The notes beneath the pieces are model-generated. The model was not told the origin of the DNA, did no database searches, and was given only the letters and a program-made list of their open reading frames with translations. A program made the translations under genes and the position numbers. Positions 1 through 8,052 of a stretch of DNA of 34,601 bases are shown in pieces. Numbering within the stretch: the stretch's first letter is position 1; every line of letters starts with the position of its first letter. The DNA is from Geodermatophilaceae bacterium (GTDB lineage: Bacteria; Actinomycetota; Actinomycetes; Mycobacteriales; Geodermatophilaceae), in the NCBI GenBank assembly GCA_013695685.1, contig JACCZY010000201.1:1-34601 (forward strand), written 5' to 3'.

Positions 1-909
1 GTACCGCTCGACGGCGGCCACCCGGGCCGCCTTGCCGGCCAGCCGCGCTGCCTCGGGGTCGGCGATGAACCGGCGTACGGCGGCGTGCAGCCGCTCGGGC
101 CGCACGGAGACGCACCCGGCCTCCGGCGGGACCGCGTCCACCGCCTCGGTCGTAGCGAGGGCGACCACCGGCATGCCGAGATGCATCGCCTCCAGCAGTG
201 ACAGGCCGAGCGAGGTCCATCGCATCGGATGGACGTAGACCCGGCGGGCGGCGAGCAGGCGGTGCATCCGGTCCTGCCTGACATCCTCGTGCAGGGTGAC
301 CCGTGCCGGGTCGAGGTGGTACGCCTCGTGCAGCCCGTCGAGGCGCATCCCGAAGACGTCCAGGGGTGCCGCGTCGGACAGCCCGCCGAGCAGGTCGGTG
401 CCGGTGACCCGGTGCCGGCGGATCGGCTCGTTGACCACGACGGCTGCCCGCGGCAGCTCACCGGTCCACTGCTCGCCCGGATCGACGATCCCGTGCTCGA
501 TGACCTGGACCGGAGCCTGTCCGTTGTCCCAGAACAGGGAGTTGAAGTGGGTGACGTGCGCGACCGGGATGTCGCTGCGATCGGCCATCGGGTGCCTCGT
601 GGACGGCACGTCGCCCTTCGGTGTGTTGTGCTCCAGGTACACGGCCGGGACATCCACGCCCGGCCGGCGCCCCAGCCAACGCCGGACGAGGTCGGCCTCG
701 TGCGGGCGCTGCAGGACGACCAGGTCGATCGGCTCGTCGTGCAGGTTCTCGGCCGGCACCTCGCGCACGTTCGGCGGCCAGTTCCAACTCGCGGCCCGAC
801 CTCGTCCGTCGGGACCGCGGTCGGCGGTCAGCGGGAGAACGTAGTGGTGCCTGCCCTGGACGAACGACGTCGTCCACGAGCCGTGCACGTGCCACAGCAG
901 GATCCTCAC
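1..909 (-). CDS. Glycosyltransferase, GT4/GT1-like, C-terminus cut by window edge
   Basis: About 303 codons are in frame from a GTG at 909 to base 1, where the reading frame runs off the window. The ORF track misses it because it starts with GTG and has no stop in the window. The N-terminus reads VRILLWHVHGSWTTSFVQG, a typical first beta strand and loop of a GT-B transferase. Near the C-terminal side is TSLGLSLLEAMHLGMPVV, matching the E-x7-E type nucleotide-sugar motif of GT4 enzymes, followed by a region like the usual end of the family. It should transfer a sugar from an activated donor in the cytoplasm. The GTG overlaps the stop of the upstream GT9 gene by four bases (GTGA), so the two are translationally coupled. 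Donor and acceptor are unknown. Membership in the family is firm, the exact sugar is not. Confidence 0.82.
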   Translation of the reverse strand, partial: MRILLWHVHGSWTTSFVQGRHHYVLPLTADRGPDGRGRAASWNWPPNVREVPAENLHDEPIDLVVLQRPHEADLVRRWLGRRPGVDVPAVYLEHNTPKGDVPSTRHPMADRSDIPVAHVTHFNSLFWDNGQAPVQVIEHGIVDPGEQWTGELPRAAVVVNEPIRRHRVTGTDLLGGLSDAAPLDVFGMRLDGLHEAYHLDPARVTLHEDVRQDRMHRLLAARRVYVHPMRWTSLGLSLLEAMHLGMPVVALATTEAVDAVPPEAGCVSVRPERLHAAVRRFIADPEAARLAGKAARVAAVERY

Positions 910-1919
910 GCCGGATCACCGGCCAGCTTGCCGACCGCGGCGACGACATCCTGGGCGGTCACCGAGCTCAGGCAGGGATGCCCCGGAACCGGGCACACTC
1001 GCGCCCGCGTGCCGGCGCACGCCGCGTCCTGATCGCCGAGCAGCACATGCTCCACGCCGTACGGCGCCCAGCGGATCGCCGGCACGACCGGAGCGAACAA
1101 CGACACGACCGGGGTCCCGACGGCGGCGGCGAGGTGCGCCGGTCCGGTGTTGCCGACCACCACGGCGGCCGCCCCGGCCAGCACGGCCGCCATCTTCGCC
1201 AGGGTCGTGGCGCCACCGAGGTCGATACCGCGGCGACCGGCCACCTGCCGGGTGAGGGTGCGCTCCGACGGTCCACCGGTGACGGCAACCCGCCAACCGG
1301 CGTCGCTCAGCGCGTCGACCGCCGCGGCGCAGCGTTCGGCCGGCCAGGCGCGGGCGGGGACGGACGCGCCTGGGTGCAGCACGACGTAGGGGCCGTCGGG
1401 TTCCAGCGGGGATGGCGGCAACGGCCGGCGTACGGCGAGCCGCCCGTCGTCACCATCGGGCAGGTCGTACCCGGCGGCACGGGCAAGGGACAGCGCCCGC
1501 TCCGGCTCGGGCTGGTCGTCAGTGCTCTGGTGGCGTACGTCGAGAAGCGAGCCCGGGTAGTCCGAACTGATCGCGGCGATCCGGGGGACCCCGGCCAGCC
1601 GGAGCAGCAGCGCCAGCGGCAACGGCGACTGGTGGAACGAGGTGAGGATCAGCGCCTCGTCCATGGCCTGCTCCGCGATCGTGTCGACGAGCCGCCGGGT
1701 GTCCTCGAGGGTGACCGGCGGCGGCTCGGCGACGATCCACGGGCAGCGCCAGGTCAGGACCCGGGTGACGCCCGGCAACAGACCGGCCGCGTCGGCGCCG
1801 TGCGGCCCGGCCAGCAGGACCACTTCGTCGGCGCCGGCCGCCACCGCGCGAACCGCGGGACCGGCCAGCAGGACGTCTCCGGCGTTGTCCAGCCGGGCGA
1901 CAAGCACGGTGCGGGTCAC
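906..1919 (-). CDS. Glycosyltransferase family 9 (heptosyltransferase-like)
   Basis: The track ORF starts at 2036, but the natural start is the GTG at 1919 (VTRTVLVARLDNAGDVLLAGPA), with a GAGG about eight bases upstream and the classic GT9 N-terminus. That gives about 337 aa, normal for the family. C-terminal GT9 signatures are LHPGAS near the domain junction and VVVGNTGPAHLAAAVGTPVVSLF, which in WaaC/WaaF-type enzymes binds ADP-heptose. By family it adds a heptose or related sugar to a growing glycan. An actinomycete has no LPS, so the acceptor must be another cell-surface or secreted glycan (inference). It lies 34 bases after the GT2-HAD fusion gene and overlaps the next gene by four bases, as one operon. 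Confidence 0.88.
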   Translation of the reverse strand: MTRTVLVARLDNAGDVLLAGPAVRAVAAGADEVVLLAGPHGADAAGLLPGVTRVLTWRCPWIVAEPPPVTLEDTRRLVDTIAEQAMDEALILTSFHQSPLPLALLLRLAGVPRIAAISSDYPGSLLDVRHQSTDDQPEPERALSLARAAGYDLPDGDDGRLAVRRPLPPSPLEPDGPYVVLHPGASVPARAWPAERCAAAVDALSDAGWRVAVTGGPSERTLTRQVAGRRGIDLGGATTLAKMAAVLAGAAAVVVGNTGPAHLAAAVGTPVVSLFAPVVPAIRWAPYGVEHVLLGDQDAACAGTRARVCPVPGHPCLSSVTAQDVVAAVGKLAGDPA

Positions 1920-1953
1920 CGTGCCGCCTCGCTGCCCTGGCGGGCTGATCGCG

Positions 1954-3426
1954 TCACCAGCCAGCTCCAAGCAGTACGTCGGCGGCTTCGCGCAGGTCCC
2001 GGACCGTGCGTGGGGCAGCGGCAACTTCCTCGGCACGGGTCCGGGCGGTAGGCACCAGCAGGGCGGCGGCCCCGGCTGACAACGCTGCCTGTACGTCGGA
2101 GCCGATGTCGCCCACGACGACGCACCGCTCCGGCCGGACGTCCAGCTGCTGACAGGCCCGATGGATCATGCCGGACGCCGGCTTGCGGCAGGCGCAGCCG
2201 TGCTCGGGCCCGTGCGGGCAGAACTCCCAGGTGCCGAACTCGCCGAGGAGGTGGCTGATCCGGGCGTTCACCGCCATCACGTCGTCAGTGGTGAGCAGCC
2301 CCCGGGCGACGCCGGACTGGTTGCTGACGACGCCGAGGCGTACCCCCGCGTCCCGGAGCCGGTCGCACGTCTCCCGAGCGTGCGGCATCAGCTCGACCCG
2401 GTCCGGGTCGCCGTTGTACGGGATGTCGACGACCAGCGTCCCGTCCCGGTCGAAGAGCACCAGCTCCGGAAGCCCCCGCCAGGCTGGCGCCTTCCGATGC
2501 CGGACCGCACCTCGCAGCGTGTGCCACGTCGCCGCGAACGGAACGGCGATGCTGGTCAGCGCCATCGTGATGACCTCGTCGCGGGTGCGCGGCCCGGGCC
2601 GCAGCCGGGCGGCGAGTAGCTCGCCGATGCCTGCGGCGGTGACGGCGGCAGCCACCGCTGCGGGCCGCGGTCGCCGCAGCACCGCGCAGACGAGCGCGGT
2701 CAGTGCGGAACCGGTGATGGCCGCGTGCCGCCGGCGGCGACCCTGGGGCGCACCGGTCAGCTGCCGCCAGTCCGGGCCGTGCAGCCGGCGCATGAGCATG
2801 TCGTCGGCGTTCCCCGCCTGCTGCCGCGCGCTGACCCACCGATCCGCGGGGCGCACCGGGTGGGTGGTGCGGCGTCGGGCCACGACGAGGCGGCCGTGCT
2901 GCTGCACCCGGAGCGCGAGATCGGCGTCCTCGCGGAAGGCCCGCGGGAACCGCTCGTCGAAGCCGCCTACCGCCGCGAGCGCGTCTCGGCGGTAGGCCAT
3001 GTCGGCGGTGATCCAGCGCGACGTCGCCAGTCCGGCGGTGCCGCGCTCCCAGTCGCTGGGCCGCCGGTCCGTCGGCAACGGCACCCGCAGCCTCGCCTGG
3101 CTACCGGCCACGTCGTTCGGCAGCCCGGTCAGGTCCGCGCGCAGCGCCTCCCACCAGTCGAAGTCCGGGAGAACGTCGTCGTCCAGGAACGCGACCCACT
3201 CGCTGGTGGCGTGGCGCCAGCCGACGTTGCGCGCGGCGGCCGGCCCGCGGCCGTGGCTGCGCAGCACGCGGACCTTGTGGCCAGCCACATCAAGGGGTGA
3301 GCCGCCGGGACGGTCGTCCACGACGATCACCTCGTCGGCGCGTGGCCCGGTCGCCTGGTCCAGCCGGGTGAGCAGAGCCGACAAGGTGGGCCTGCCGACG
3401 GTGGGGATGACGACCGTGCAACTCAT
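1954..3426 (-). CDS. GT2 glycosyltransferase fused to GmhB-type HAD phosphatase
   Basis: The correct start is the ATG at 3426 (MSCTVVIPTVGRPTLSALL), overlapping the carbamoyltransferase stop by four bases (ATGA); the track ORF runs upstream in error. The product is 490 aa. Residues 1 to about 230 form a GT2 GT-A domain with VVDD near 36, the LDDD metal motif at 81-84 and FREDADLALR near 164. A hydrophobic linker (about 235-300, alanine-rich) may be membrane-associated. Residues about 320-490 are a HAD-IIIA domain with LFDRDGT (325-330) and the zinc loop CPHGPEHGCACRKP (403-416) diagnostic of D-glycero-D-manno-heptose-1,7-bisphosphate 7-phosphatase. So one polypeptide would combine sugar transfer with a step of activated-heptose synthesis. 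The link to heptose is strengthened by the adjacent GT9 gene. Confidence 0.88.
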   Translation of the reverse strand: MSCTVVIPTVGRPTLSALLTRLDQATGPRADEVIVVDDRPGGSPLDVAGHKVRVLRSHGRGPAAARNVGWRHATSEWVAFLDDDVLPDFDWWEALRADLTGLPNDVAGSQARLRVPLPTDRRPSDWERGTAGLATSRWITADMAYRRDALAAVGGFDERFPRAFREDADLALRVQQHGRLVVARRRTTHPVRPADRWVSARQQAGNADDMLMRRLHGPDWRQLTGAPQGRRRRHAAITGSALTALVCAVLRRPRPAAVAAAVTAAGIGELLAARLRPGPRTRDEVITMALTSIAVPFAATWHTLRGAVRHRKAPAWRGLPELVLFDRDGTLVVDIPYNGDPDRVELMPHARETCDRLRDAGVRLGVVSNQSGVARGLLTTDDVMAVNARISHLLGEFGTWEFCPHGPEHGCACRKPASGMIHRACQQLDVRPERCVVVGDIGSDVQAALSAGAAALLVPTARTRAEEVAAAPRTVRDLREAADVLLGAGW

Positions 3427-5075
3427 GCCGGATCGCCGTGCCGACCCGCGCATCGGCGTACGACGAACGGTCCGATGGCCAGCAGGTCGACCGGGGCGGA
3501 CCCGAAGCATTCGAGGGCGTCGCGGGGATCGTCGACCATCGGGCGACCGACTGTGTTGAGGCTGGTGTTGACCACGACCGGGAGGCCGGTCCGGTCGGCG
3601 AAGCGCTCCAGCATCCGGGCGACCAGCGGCTCCTTGCTGCGGTCGACCGACTGGATTCGCGCTGTACCGTCGACGTGGACGACGGCGGGGATCCGCTCGC
3701 GCCACTCCGGCGCGACGTCGTGCACGAAGAGCATGTACGGCGAATCCAGCGGTCCGCGGCTGAAGATCTCGCTGGCGCGCTCGGCCAGAACCATCGGTGC
3801 CACCGGCCGGAACTGCTCGCGGCCCTTGACGTCGTTGAGCCGTTCCAGGTTCCCGGCGTACCCGGGATGTGCGAGCAGCGACCGGTGACCGAGCGCTCGG
3901 GGACCGTACTCGCTGCGGCCCTGGAACCAGGCGACCACGCCGTTCGCGGCGAGGCAGGCGGCGACGGCGTCGGCGACGTCGCGGGGACGCTCGAAGGCGA
4001 CTGCCGCGGTGGTCAGCCACGCCTCGATCTCCTCGTCGGTCCAGCCCCGCCCGAGGTCGGCACCGGGCATCGGCTGGATCCGGTCGCCGTCGGCGGCGGC
4101 GACGTGCAGCGCGCCGCCGAGCGCCGTACCGGCGTCCCCGGCGGCCGGCTGCACCCAGACCTGCTCGAACGGGGACTCCACGGCGATCCGGGTGTTCGCC
4201 ACGCAGTTGAGTGCGACTCCGCCGGCGAGGGTGAGCGCGCGGTCGCCGGTCTGCCCGTGCAGCCAGCCCGCGAGTTCGAGCAGCACCTCCTCCAGGCGCA
4301 GCTGCACGCTGGCGGCAAGGTCGGCGTGGTCCTGGGTCCACTGCTCACCCTTGCCCAGGCGCTTGACCAGGCTGCTCCAGTCGATCGGCTGGGTGCGGAA
4401 CCCGCCGTTTCCGGTGGTGTAGACGGCCTCACGCAGTTCGGGAAGGAAGGTCGGACGGCCATATGAGGCCATCGCCATGACCTTGAACTCGTCGGAACTG
4501 CGCAGGAACCCGAGATGCTCGGTCACGTCCTCGTAGACCAGGCCAAGGGAGTGCGGCAGCTCCTGGCTGGCCAGGATCTGCAGCTCGCCGTCGTCGTACC
4601 GGCCGGCGAGGTGGCTGACCGCCTCACCTCTGCCGTCCAGGACGAGCACGCTGGAGGAGCGGTACGGCGCCGCGAGCCCGGCCGAGGCGGCGTGCGCGAC
4701 GTGGTGCGGTACGAAGCGCACGGTGGCCGGGTCCAGGCCGGGCAGTGCGGTGGCGAGAAAGCCGGGCGCCTTGGCGGCGTACATCAGCCTGAGGTGGTCC
4801 CACGGGTCGTCGAGCCTCATCTCGGCTGCCGGGCGGGCGAGGGCAGGGTCGAACGAGTACGCGACGGCGTCCAACTCGGAGGAGTCCAGGCCGGCGTGCG
4901 CGAGGCACCAGGCGGCGGCCTGCTCGGGCAGTTCCCACGCGCTGAAGGGGACCGGGCGCTTGCCATGCTTGCGCCGGCTGAACCGTTCCTCCTCCGCGGC
5001 GGCCACGACCTCACCGTCGACGACCAGCGCCGCCGCGGGGTCGTGAAAGATCGCGTTGATCCCAAGCACCCGCAT
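3423..5075 (-). CDS. Carbamoyltransferase, NodU/CmcH family
   Basis: The start is the ATG at 5075 (MRVLGINAIFHDPAAALVVDG), with GAGGGG eight bases upstream; the longer track ORF has a low-complexity N-terminal extension. The 550-aa product has the ASKHA-like N-terminal domain (GINAIFHDPAA, EEERFSRRKH, HHVAHAAS) and the C-terminal domain with RSEYGPRALGHRS and VVNTSLNTVGRP. This family uses carbamoyl phosphate and ATP to carbamoylate hydroxyl groups of sugars or secondary metabolites, through a carbamoyl-adenylate. It is the first gene of the leftward glycan operon and probably decorates the sugar made or transferred by the three downstream products. The stop overlaps the next ATG by four bases. 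Confidence 0.92.
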   Translation of the reverse strand: MRVLGINAIFHDPAAALVVDGEVVAAAEEERFSRRKHGKRPVPFSAWELPEQAAAWCLAHAGLDSSELDAVAYSFDPALARPAAEMRLDDPWDHLRLMYAAKAPGFLATALPGLDPATVRFVPHHVAHAASAGLAAPYRSSSVLVLDGRGEAVSHLAGRYDDGELQILASQELPHSLGLVYEDVTEHLGFLRSSDEFKVMAMASYGRPTFLPELREAVYTTGNGGFRTQPIDWSSLVKRLGKGEQWTQDHADLAASVQLRLEEVLLELAGWLHGQTGDRALTLAGGVALNCVANTRIAVESPFEQVWVQPAAGDAGTALGGALHVAAADGDRIQPMPGADLGRGWTDEEIEAWLTTAAVAFERPRDVADAVAACLAANGVVAWFQGRSEYGPRALGHRSLLAHPGYAGNLERLNDVKGREQFRPVAPMVLAERASEIFSRGPLDSPYMLFVHDVAPEWRERIPAVVHVDGTARIQSVDRSKEPLVARMLERFADRTGLPVVVNTSLNTVGRPMVDDPRDALECFGSAPVDLLAIGPFVVRRCAGRHGDPA

Positions 5076-5261
5076 CGACACGCCCCTCGACATCGCATCT
5101 GTGGCCAAGGCCGTCGTACGGCCCGGAGAGAAGATGCCCTGGGGAAGCGCTTCGAAACGCTTCTCGGCAGAACCGCTTCTCCAGCCTACCCCTCGTAGCT
5201 GCCCCAGGAGCCCCGCCAGCCTCACCCGTCCCGCCAGCCCCACCCCTCCCACCTTGCCGGA

Positions 5262-5328
5262 CGATCATGGAGTTCCGGGAAGACAAACCGGGCAAACGGC
5301 CGTCAAACTGTCCGGATCTTCATGATCG
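5262..5328. repeat. Imperfect inverted repeat with GATCATG ends
   Basis: The arm at 5262-5278 (cgatcatggagttccgg) is matched by 5312-5328 (ccggatcttcatgatcg) in inverse orientation, 15 of 17 positions, with 33 bases between. It lies in the 278-base spacer between the M20 peptidase stop (5354) and the carbamoyltransferase start (5075), both on the minus strand. It could end M20 transcription or be a dispersed palindromic element; the element at 9307-9370 has a similar design and TGATCA ends. The rest of this spacer is pyrimidine-rich on the plus strand and shows nothing else I can name. Confidence 0.6.
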
Positions 5329-5353
5329 CGGGGCGGGGGCCGTGCCAGCCTCC

Positions 5354-6703
5354 TTAGGCGGGGGCGGTGCCGGTCTCCCCCAGGCGGGCGAGCAGCAGGC
5401 TCTCGGCCAGGCAGCAGCGGCCGAACATACCCAGGTGCAGGCTCTCGTTCGGGCCGTGCGCGCGGGTGTCCGGATCCTCGACGCCGGTGATCAGGATCTC
5501 CGCGTCGGGCAGCAACTCGGCGAACGCGGCGATGAAAGGGATGGACCCGCCGACACCGATGTCGACGGCCTCGGTTCCCCAGGCCTGCTCGAAGGCCCAG
5601 TGCGCCGCGTCGTACGCCCGGCCCGACGTCGCTGCCGTGTACGGCGATGCGGTCCCTTTCGCGGTGACCGTCACCCGGGCGCCCCACGGCGCGTTCGACT
5701 CCAGGTGCGCGATCAGTGCCGCCTGCGCACGGATCACGTCGTCGCCGGGGGCCACCCGCAGGCTGATCGCGGCCCGCGCCGCCGGGAGCAGCGTCGGGGA
5801 GGCGTCGGCCACGGTCGGCGCGTCGATGCCGATGACCGTCACCGCCGGCCTGGACCACAGCCTGTCGGTCAGCGAGCCGCTGCCGATCAGGTGTACGCCG
5901 TCGAGCACGCCGGCATCGGCACGCAGCTGACCCTCGGTGAGTTCCGGCGCGGCCGACGTACCGGCGACAAGCCCTCGTACGGCGACGTTGCCCTCGACGT
6001 CGTGCAGCGTTGCCAGCAGGCGGCACAGCGAGGTGAGCGCATCGGGGACCGCCCCGCCGTACATCCCGCTGTGGACCGCGTGATCCAGCGTGCGGACCTC
6101 GACGGTGACGTGGTTGCCGCCGCGCAACGACGTCGTCAGCGCCGGTACGTCGACCGTCCAGTTCGTCGAGTCGGCGAGGATCACGACGTCAGCGGCCAAC
6201 CGCTGCGCGTACGTGGTCAGGAACTGGCGCAGGGTGGGGGAGCCGATTTCCTCCTCGCCCTCGATCAGCACGACGACACCCACCGGCAGTTCGTCACCGA
6301 GAGCCCGCAACGCGGCGAGGTGCAGGGCGATCCCGGCCTTGTCGTCGGAGGCGCCGCGGCCGAACAGCCGCCCCTCCCGTTCCTCGGGTGCGAACGGGTC
6401 GCTCGCCCAGTCCGACCTCGCGCCGACGGGTTGTACGTCGTGGTGCGCGTACAGCAACACGGTGGGTGCTCCGGGTGGCGCCGGTCGACGGCCGACGACG
6501 GCGGGCTGCCCGCCGTCCACAGTGAGGATCTCGACGTCGCTGAGGCCCGCAGCGCGCAGCAGCGTCGCGACCAACTCGGCGCTCGCGGCCATGTGCTGAC
6601 CAGCGGCGGGGTCGGCCGAGACCGACGGGATCCGCACCATCCGTTCCAGGTCGGCTCGCACCGACGGCATCACCTTGGCAACCGACTCGCGCACGGACTC
6701 CAT
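5354..6703 (-). CDS. M20 family peptidase (dipeptidase/carboxypeptidase type)
   Basis: The 449-aa product is a zinc-dependent M20 peptidase. Metal and catalytic motifs are in order: LLYAHHDVQP (H87, D89), GRGASDDKAG (bridging Asp near 120), IEGEEEIGS (catalytic and metal Glu near 150-152), the lid segment with HSGMYGG, and a late metal His in AHGPNES. These enzymes cut dipeptides or small amidated substrates in the cytoplasm. The start is the ATG at 6703. A TAACGT -10 box lies eight bases upstream, so the mRNA has almost no leader. The stop of the first ATP-grasp gene lies 31 bases upstream. It may be an accessory peptidase of the ATP-grasp cluster or just a neighbour. Confidence 0.9.
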   Translation of the reverse strand: MESVRESVAKVMPSVRADLERMVRIPSVSADPAAGQHMAASAELVATLLRAAGLSDVEILTVDGGQPAVVGRRPAPPGAPTVLLYAHHDVQPVGARSDWASDPFAPEEREGRLFGRGASDDKAGIALHLAALRALGDELPVGVVVLIEGEEEIGSPTLRQFLTTYAQRLAADVVILADSTNWTVDVPALTTSLRGGNHVTVEVRTLDHAVHSGMYGGAVPDALTSLCRLLATLHDVEGNVAVRGLVAGTSAAPELTEGQLRADAGVLDGVHLIGSGSLTDRLWSRPAVTVIGIDAPTVADASPTLLPAARAAISLRVAPGDDVIRAQAALIAHLESNAPWGARVTVTAKGTASPYTAATSGRAYDAAHWAFEQAWGTEAVDIGVGGSIPFIAAFAELLPDAEILITGVEDPDTRAHGPNESLHLGMFGRCCLAESLLLARLGETGTAPA

Positions 6704-6734
6704 GGGACTGGACGTTACCCAAGCGGCCGTGGCC

Positions 6735-7952
6735 TCAGCCGGCGTAGAGCTGCAGCTCCGAGGCGAAGCGGTCGGCGACGTCGATGGTCCGGGACAGCTC
6801 GTACTCGCGGATTATTATCATGCCGTCGGAGATCAGCGTCGCCCGCCAGTCCCGGCGGTGGGCGCCCACGGGCAGCAGATCGAGTGCGGCGACGGAGCCG
6901 CCGCATTCGGACAGGAGCCGGTCCAGCCCGTCGTGGCGGGTGATGCAGCCGGAGCCAATGGCGCGCTTGAAGATGCTCGCCGCGTTGTAGCGCCGGTCCA
7001 GCTTCTGCGAGATGCGCCCGTCGACGACCGCCTCAGCCCAGCCGGTGAACAGGTCGGCGTCGGTCACGTAGTTCATCAGGTCGACGGTGCGGCCGCCGGG
7101 CGGCCTGGCGCCGATCTCACCGAAGACCACCTCACCATCGGCCTTGTTGTACCACTCCATGTGCGTGAAGCCGTCCCGGAATCCGAGAGCATCGATCACC
7201 GCCGCTCCGAGCGCCCGGCCGCCGGCAAGGTCCGGCACGGACAGGTCGCGCAGAGCGATCGTGATCGGGCTGATCCACTCGTGCGAGTGCGCCTGTAGCG
7301 GCCGCGGCCGGTACCAGCAGATGTTCTCGAACAGGATCTGCCCGTCGGCGCAGACCGTGTCATACGTGAACTCCTCGGCCTCGATGAACTCCTCGACGCT
7401 GACCCGACGTACGTGCCGCAGCATGGGCAGGACGTCGTTCAACTCACCGACGGAGTCCACCCGGTAGGTGTCCGCCGACCCCGCCCCGTCGATCGGCTTC
7501 ACGATAAGCGGGAAGCCGATCCGCTCGGCTGCCGCCCAGACCCCGGCCACCGTCCCGGTGCTCTCGTGCCGCGGTGTCCGCAGGCCGGCTCGGTCCAGGA
7601 CCGTCTTCATCAGCTCCTTGTCCCGGAACGGCTCAGTCTGGGCCCGGTTGAGGCCTGGCAGCCCGAACTCCTCGCGCAGTCGCGCCGCGAGCATCATGTA
7701 CGGCTCCCACAGGCACTCGATCTGGTCGATCCGCACGTGCCGGCTCAACTCGTGCGCCGTGTGCAGGACCGCGGCCTCGTCGGCCAGCGACTCCACGTGC
7801 ACATGATGAGCCAGCGCCTCGCGGGCTGTGGCGGGCAGCGCGGAGGCCGGCTGGTCACCGAGCCCGATCACAGTTGCGCCGACCGCTGCCAGACCGCGGG
7901 TGAAGAAGGACATCTCCGCCGGGAACCCCGGCGACACCATGAGGACGTTCAT
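6735..7952 (-). CDS. ATP-grasp domain protein A
   Basis: The chosen start is the ATG at 7952 (MNVLMVSPGFPAEMSFFTRG), with GGGAGGG eight bases upstream; the in-frame GTG at 8024 would read through a palindrome and has no ribosome binding site. The 405-aa protein has an N-terminal Rossmann-like pre-ATP-grasp domain (1-100), then the ATP-grasp fold: FPLIVKPIDGAGSADTYR (about 147-164), EEFIEAEEF (187-195), HMEW (264-267) and the metal-binding GEIGARPPGG (278-287). ATP-grasp ligases activate a carboxylate as acyl phosphate and join it to an amine, thiol or hydroxyl. The substrate cannot be read from sequence. It is paralogous along its length to the proteins at 8053 and 9454; all three share RDK-x-x-MK and GFP-x-x-x-KP-x-x-GAG. 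Confidence 0.85.
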   Translation of the reverse strand: MNVLMVSPGFPAEMSFFTRGLAAVGATVIGLGDQPASALPATAREALAHHVHVESLADEAAVLHTAHELSRHVRIDQIECLWEPYMMLAARLREEFGLPGLNRAQTEPFRDKELMKTVLDRAGLRTPRHESTGTVAGVWAAAERIGFPLIVKPIDGAGSADTYRVDSVGELNDVLPMLRHVRRVSVEEFIEAEEFTYDTVCADGQILFENICWYRPRPLQAHSHEWISPITIALRDLSVPDLAGGRALGAAVIDALGFRDGFTHMEWYNKADGEVVFGEIGARPPGGRTVDLMNYVTDADLFTGWAEAVVDGRISQKLDRRYNAASIFKRAIGSGCITRHDGLDRLLSECGGSVAALDLLPVGAHRRDWRATLISDGMIIIREYELSRTIDVADRFASELQLYAG

Positions 7953-7968
7953 CGCTGACCCTCCCACC

Positions 7969-8038
7969 ACTTTGCCTGTCGGCCGGCCGCGAGCGGGTTC
8001 GAAATGTCCGTTCTGCGGGGCCACCCGACAGGCAAAGT
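7969..8038. repeat. Perfect 14-bp inverted repeat between two ATP-grasp genes
   Basis: actttgcctgtcgg (7969-7982) is repeated exactly in inverse orientation as ccgacaggcaaagt (8025-8038). The 42-base interior continues to pair imperfectly (GGCC against GGCC after a two-base mismatch), so a transcript would fold into a hairpin about 70 nt long. It fills most of the 100-base gap between the stop of ATP-grasp B (8053) and the start of ATP-grasp A (7952). It has no U-tract. It could stabilise or partially terminate the leftward mRNA, or be a dispersed palindromic repeat. A genome-wide copy count would tell. Confidence 0.75.
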
Positions 8039-8052
8039 CGCGGTGTGGGCGG

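Noticed and set aside
1954-4341. 795-aa form of the GT2-HAD protein
   Set aside because: The first 305 residues lie in the wrong frame inside the carbamoyltransferase gene; the ATG at 3426 with an ATGA overlap is the natural start.
5267-6943. 558-aa plus-strand ORF opposite the M20 peptidase
   Set aside because: Low-complexity composition, no motifs, and the opposite strand has a clear enzyme.
7983-8024. tRNA-like T-loop (gggttcgaaatg)
   Set aside because: No acceptor stem, anticodon arm or D arm can be built; the sequence is the interior of an inverted repeat.
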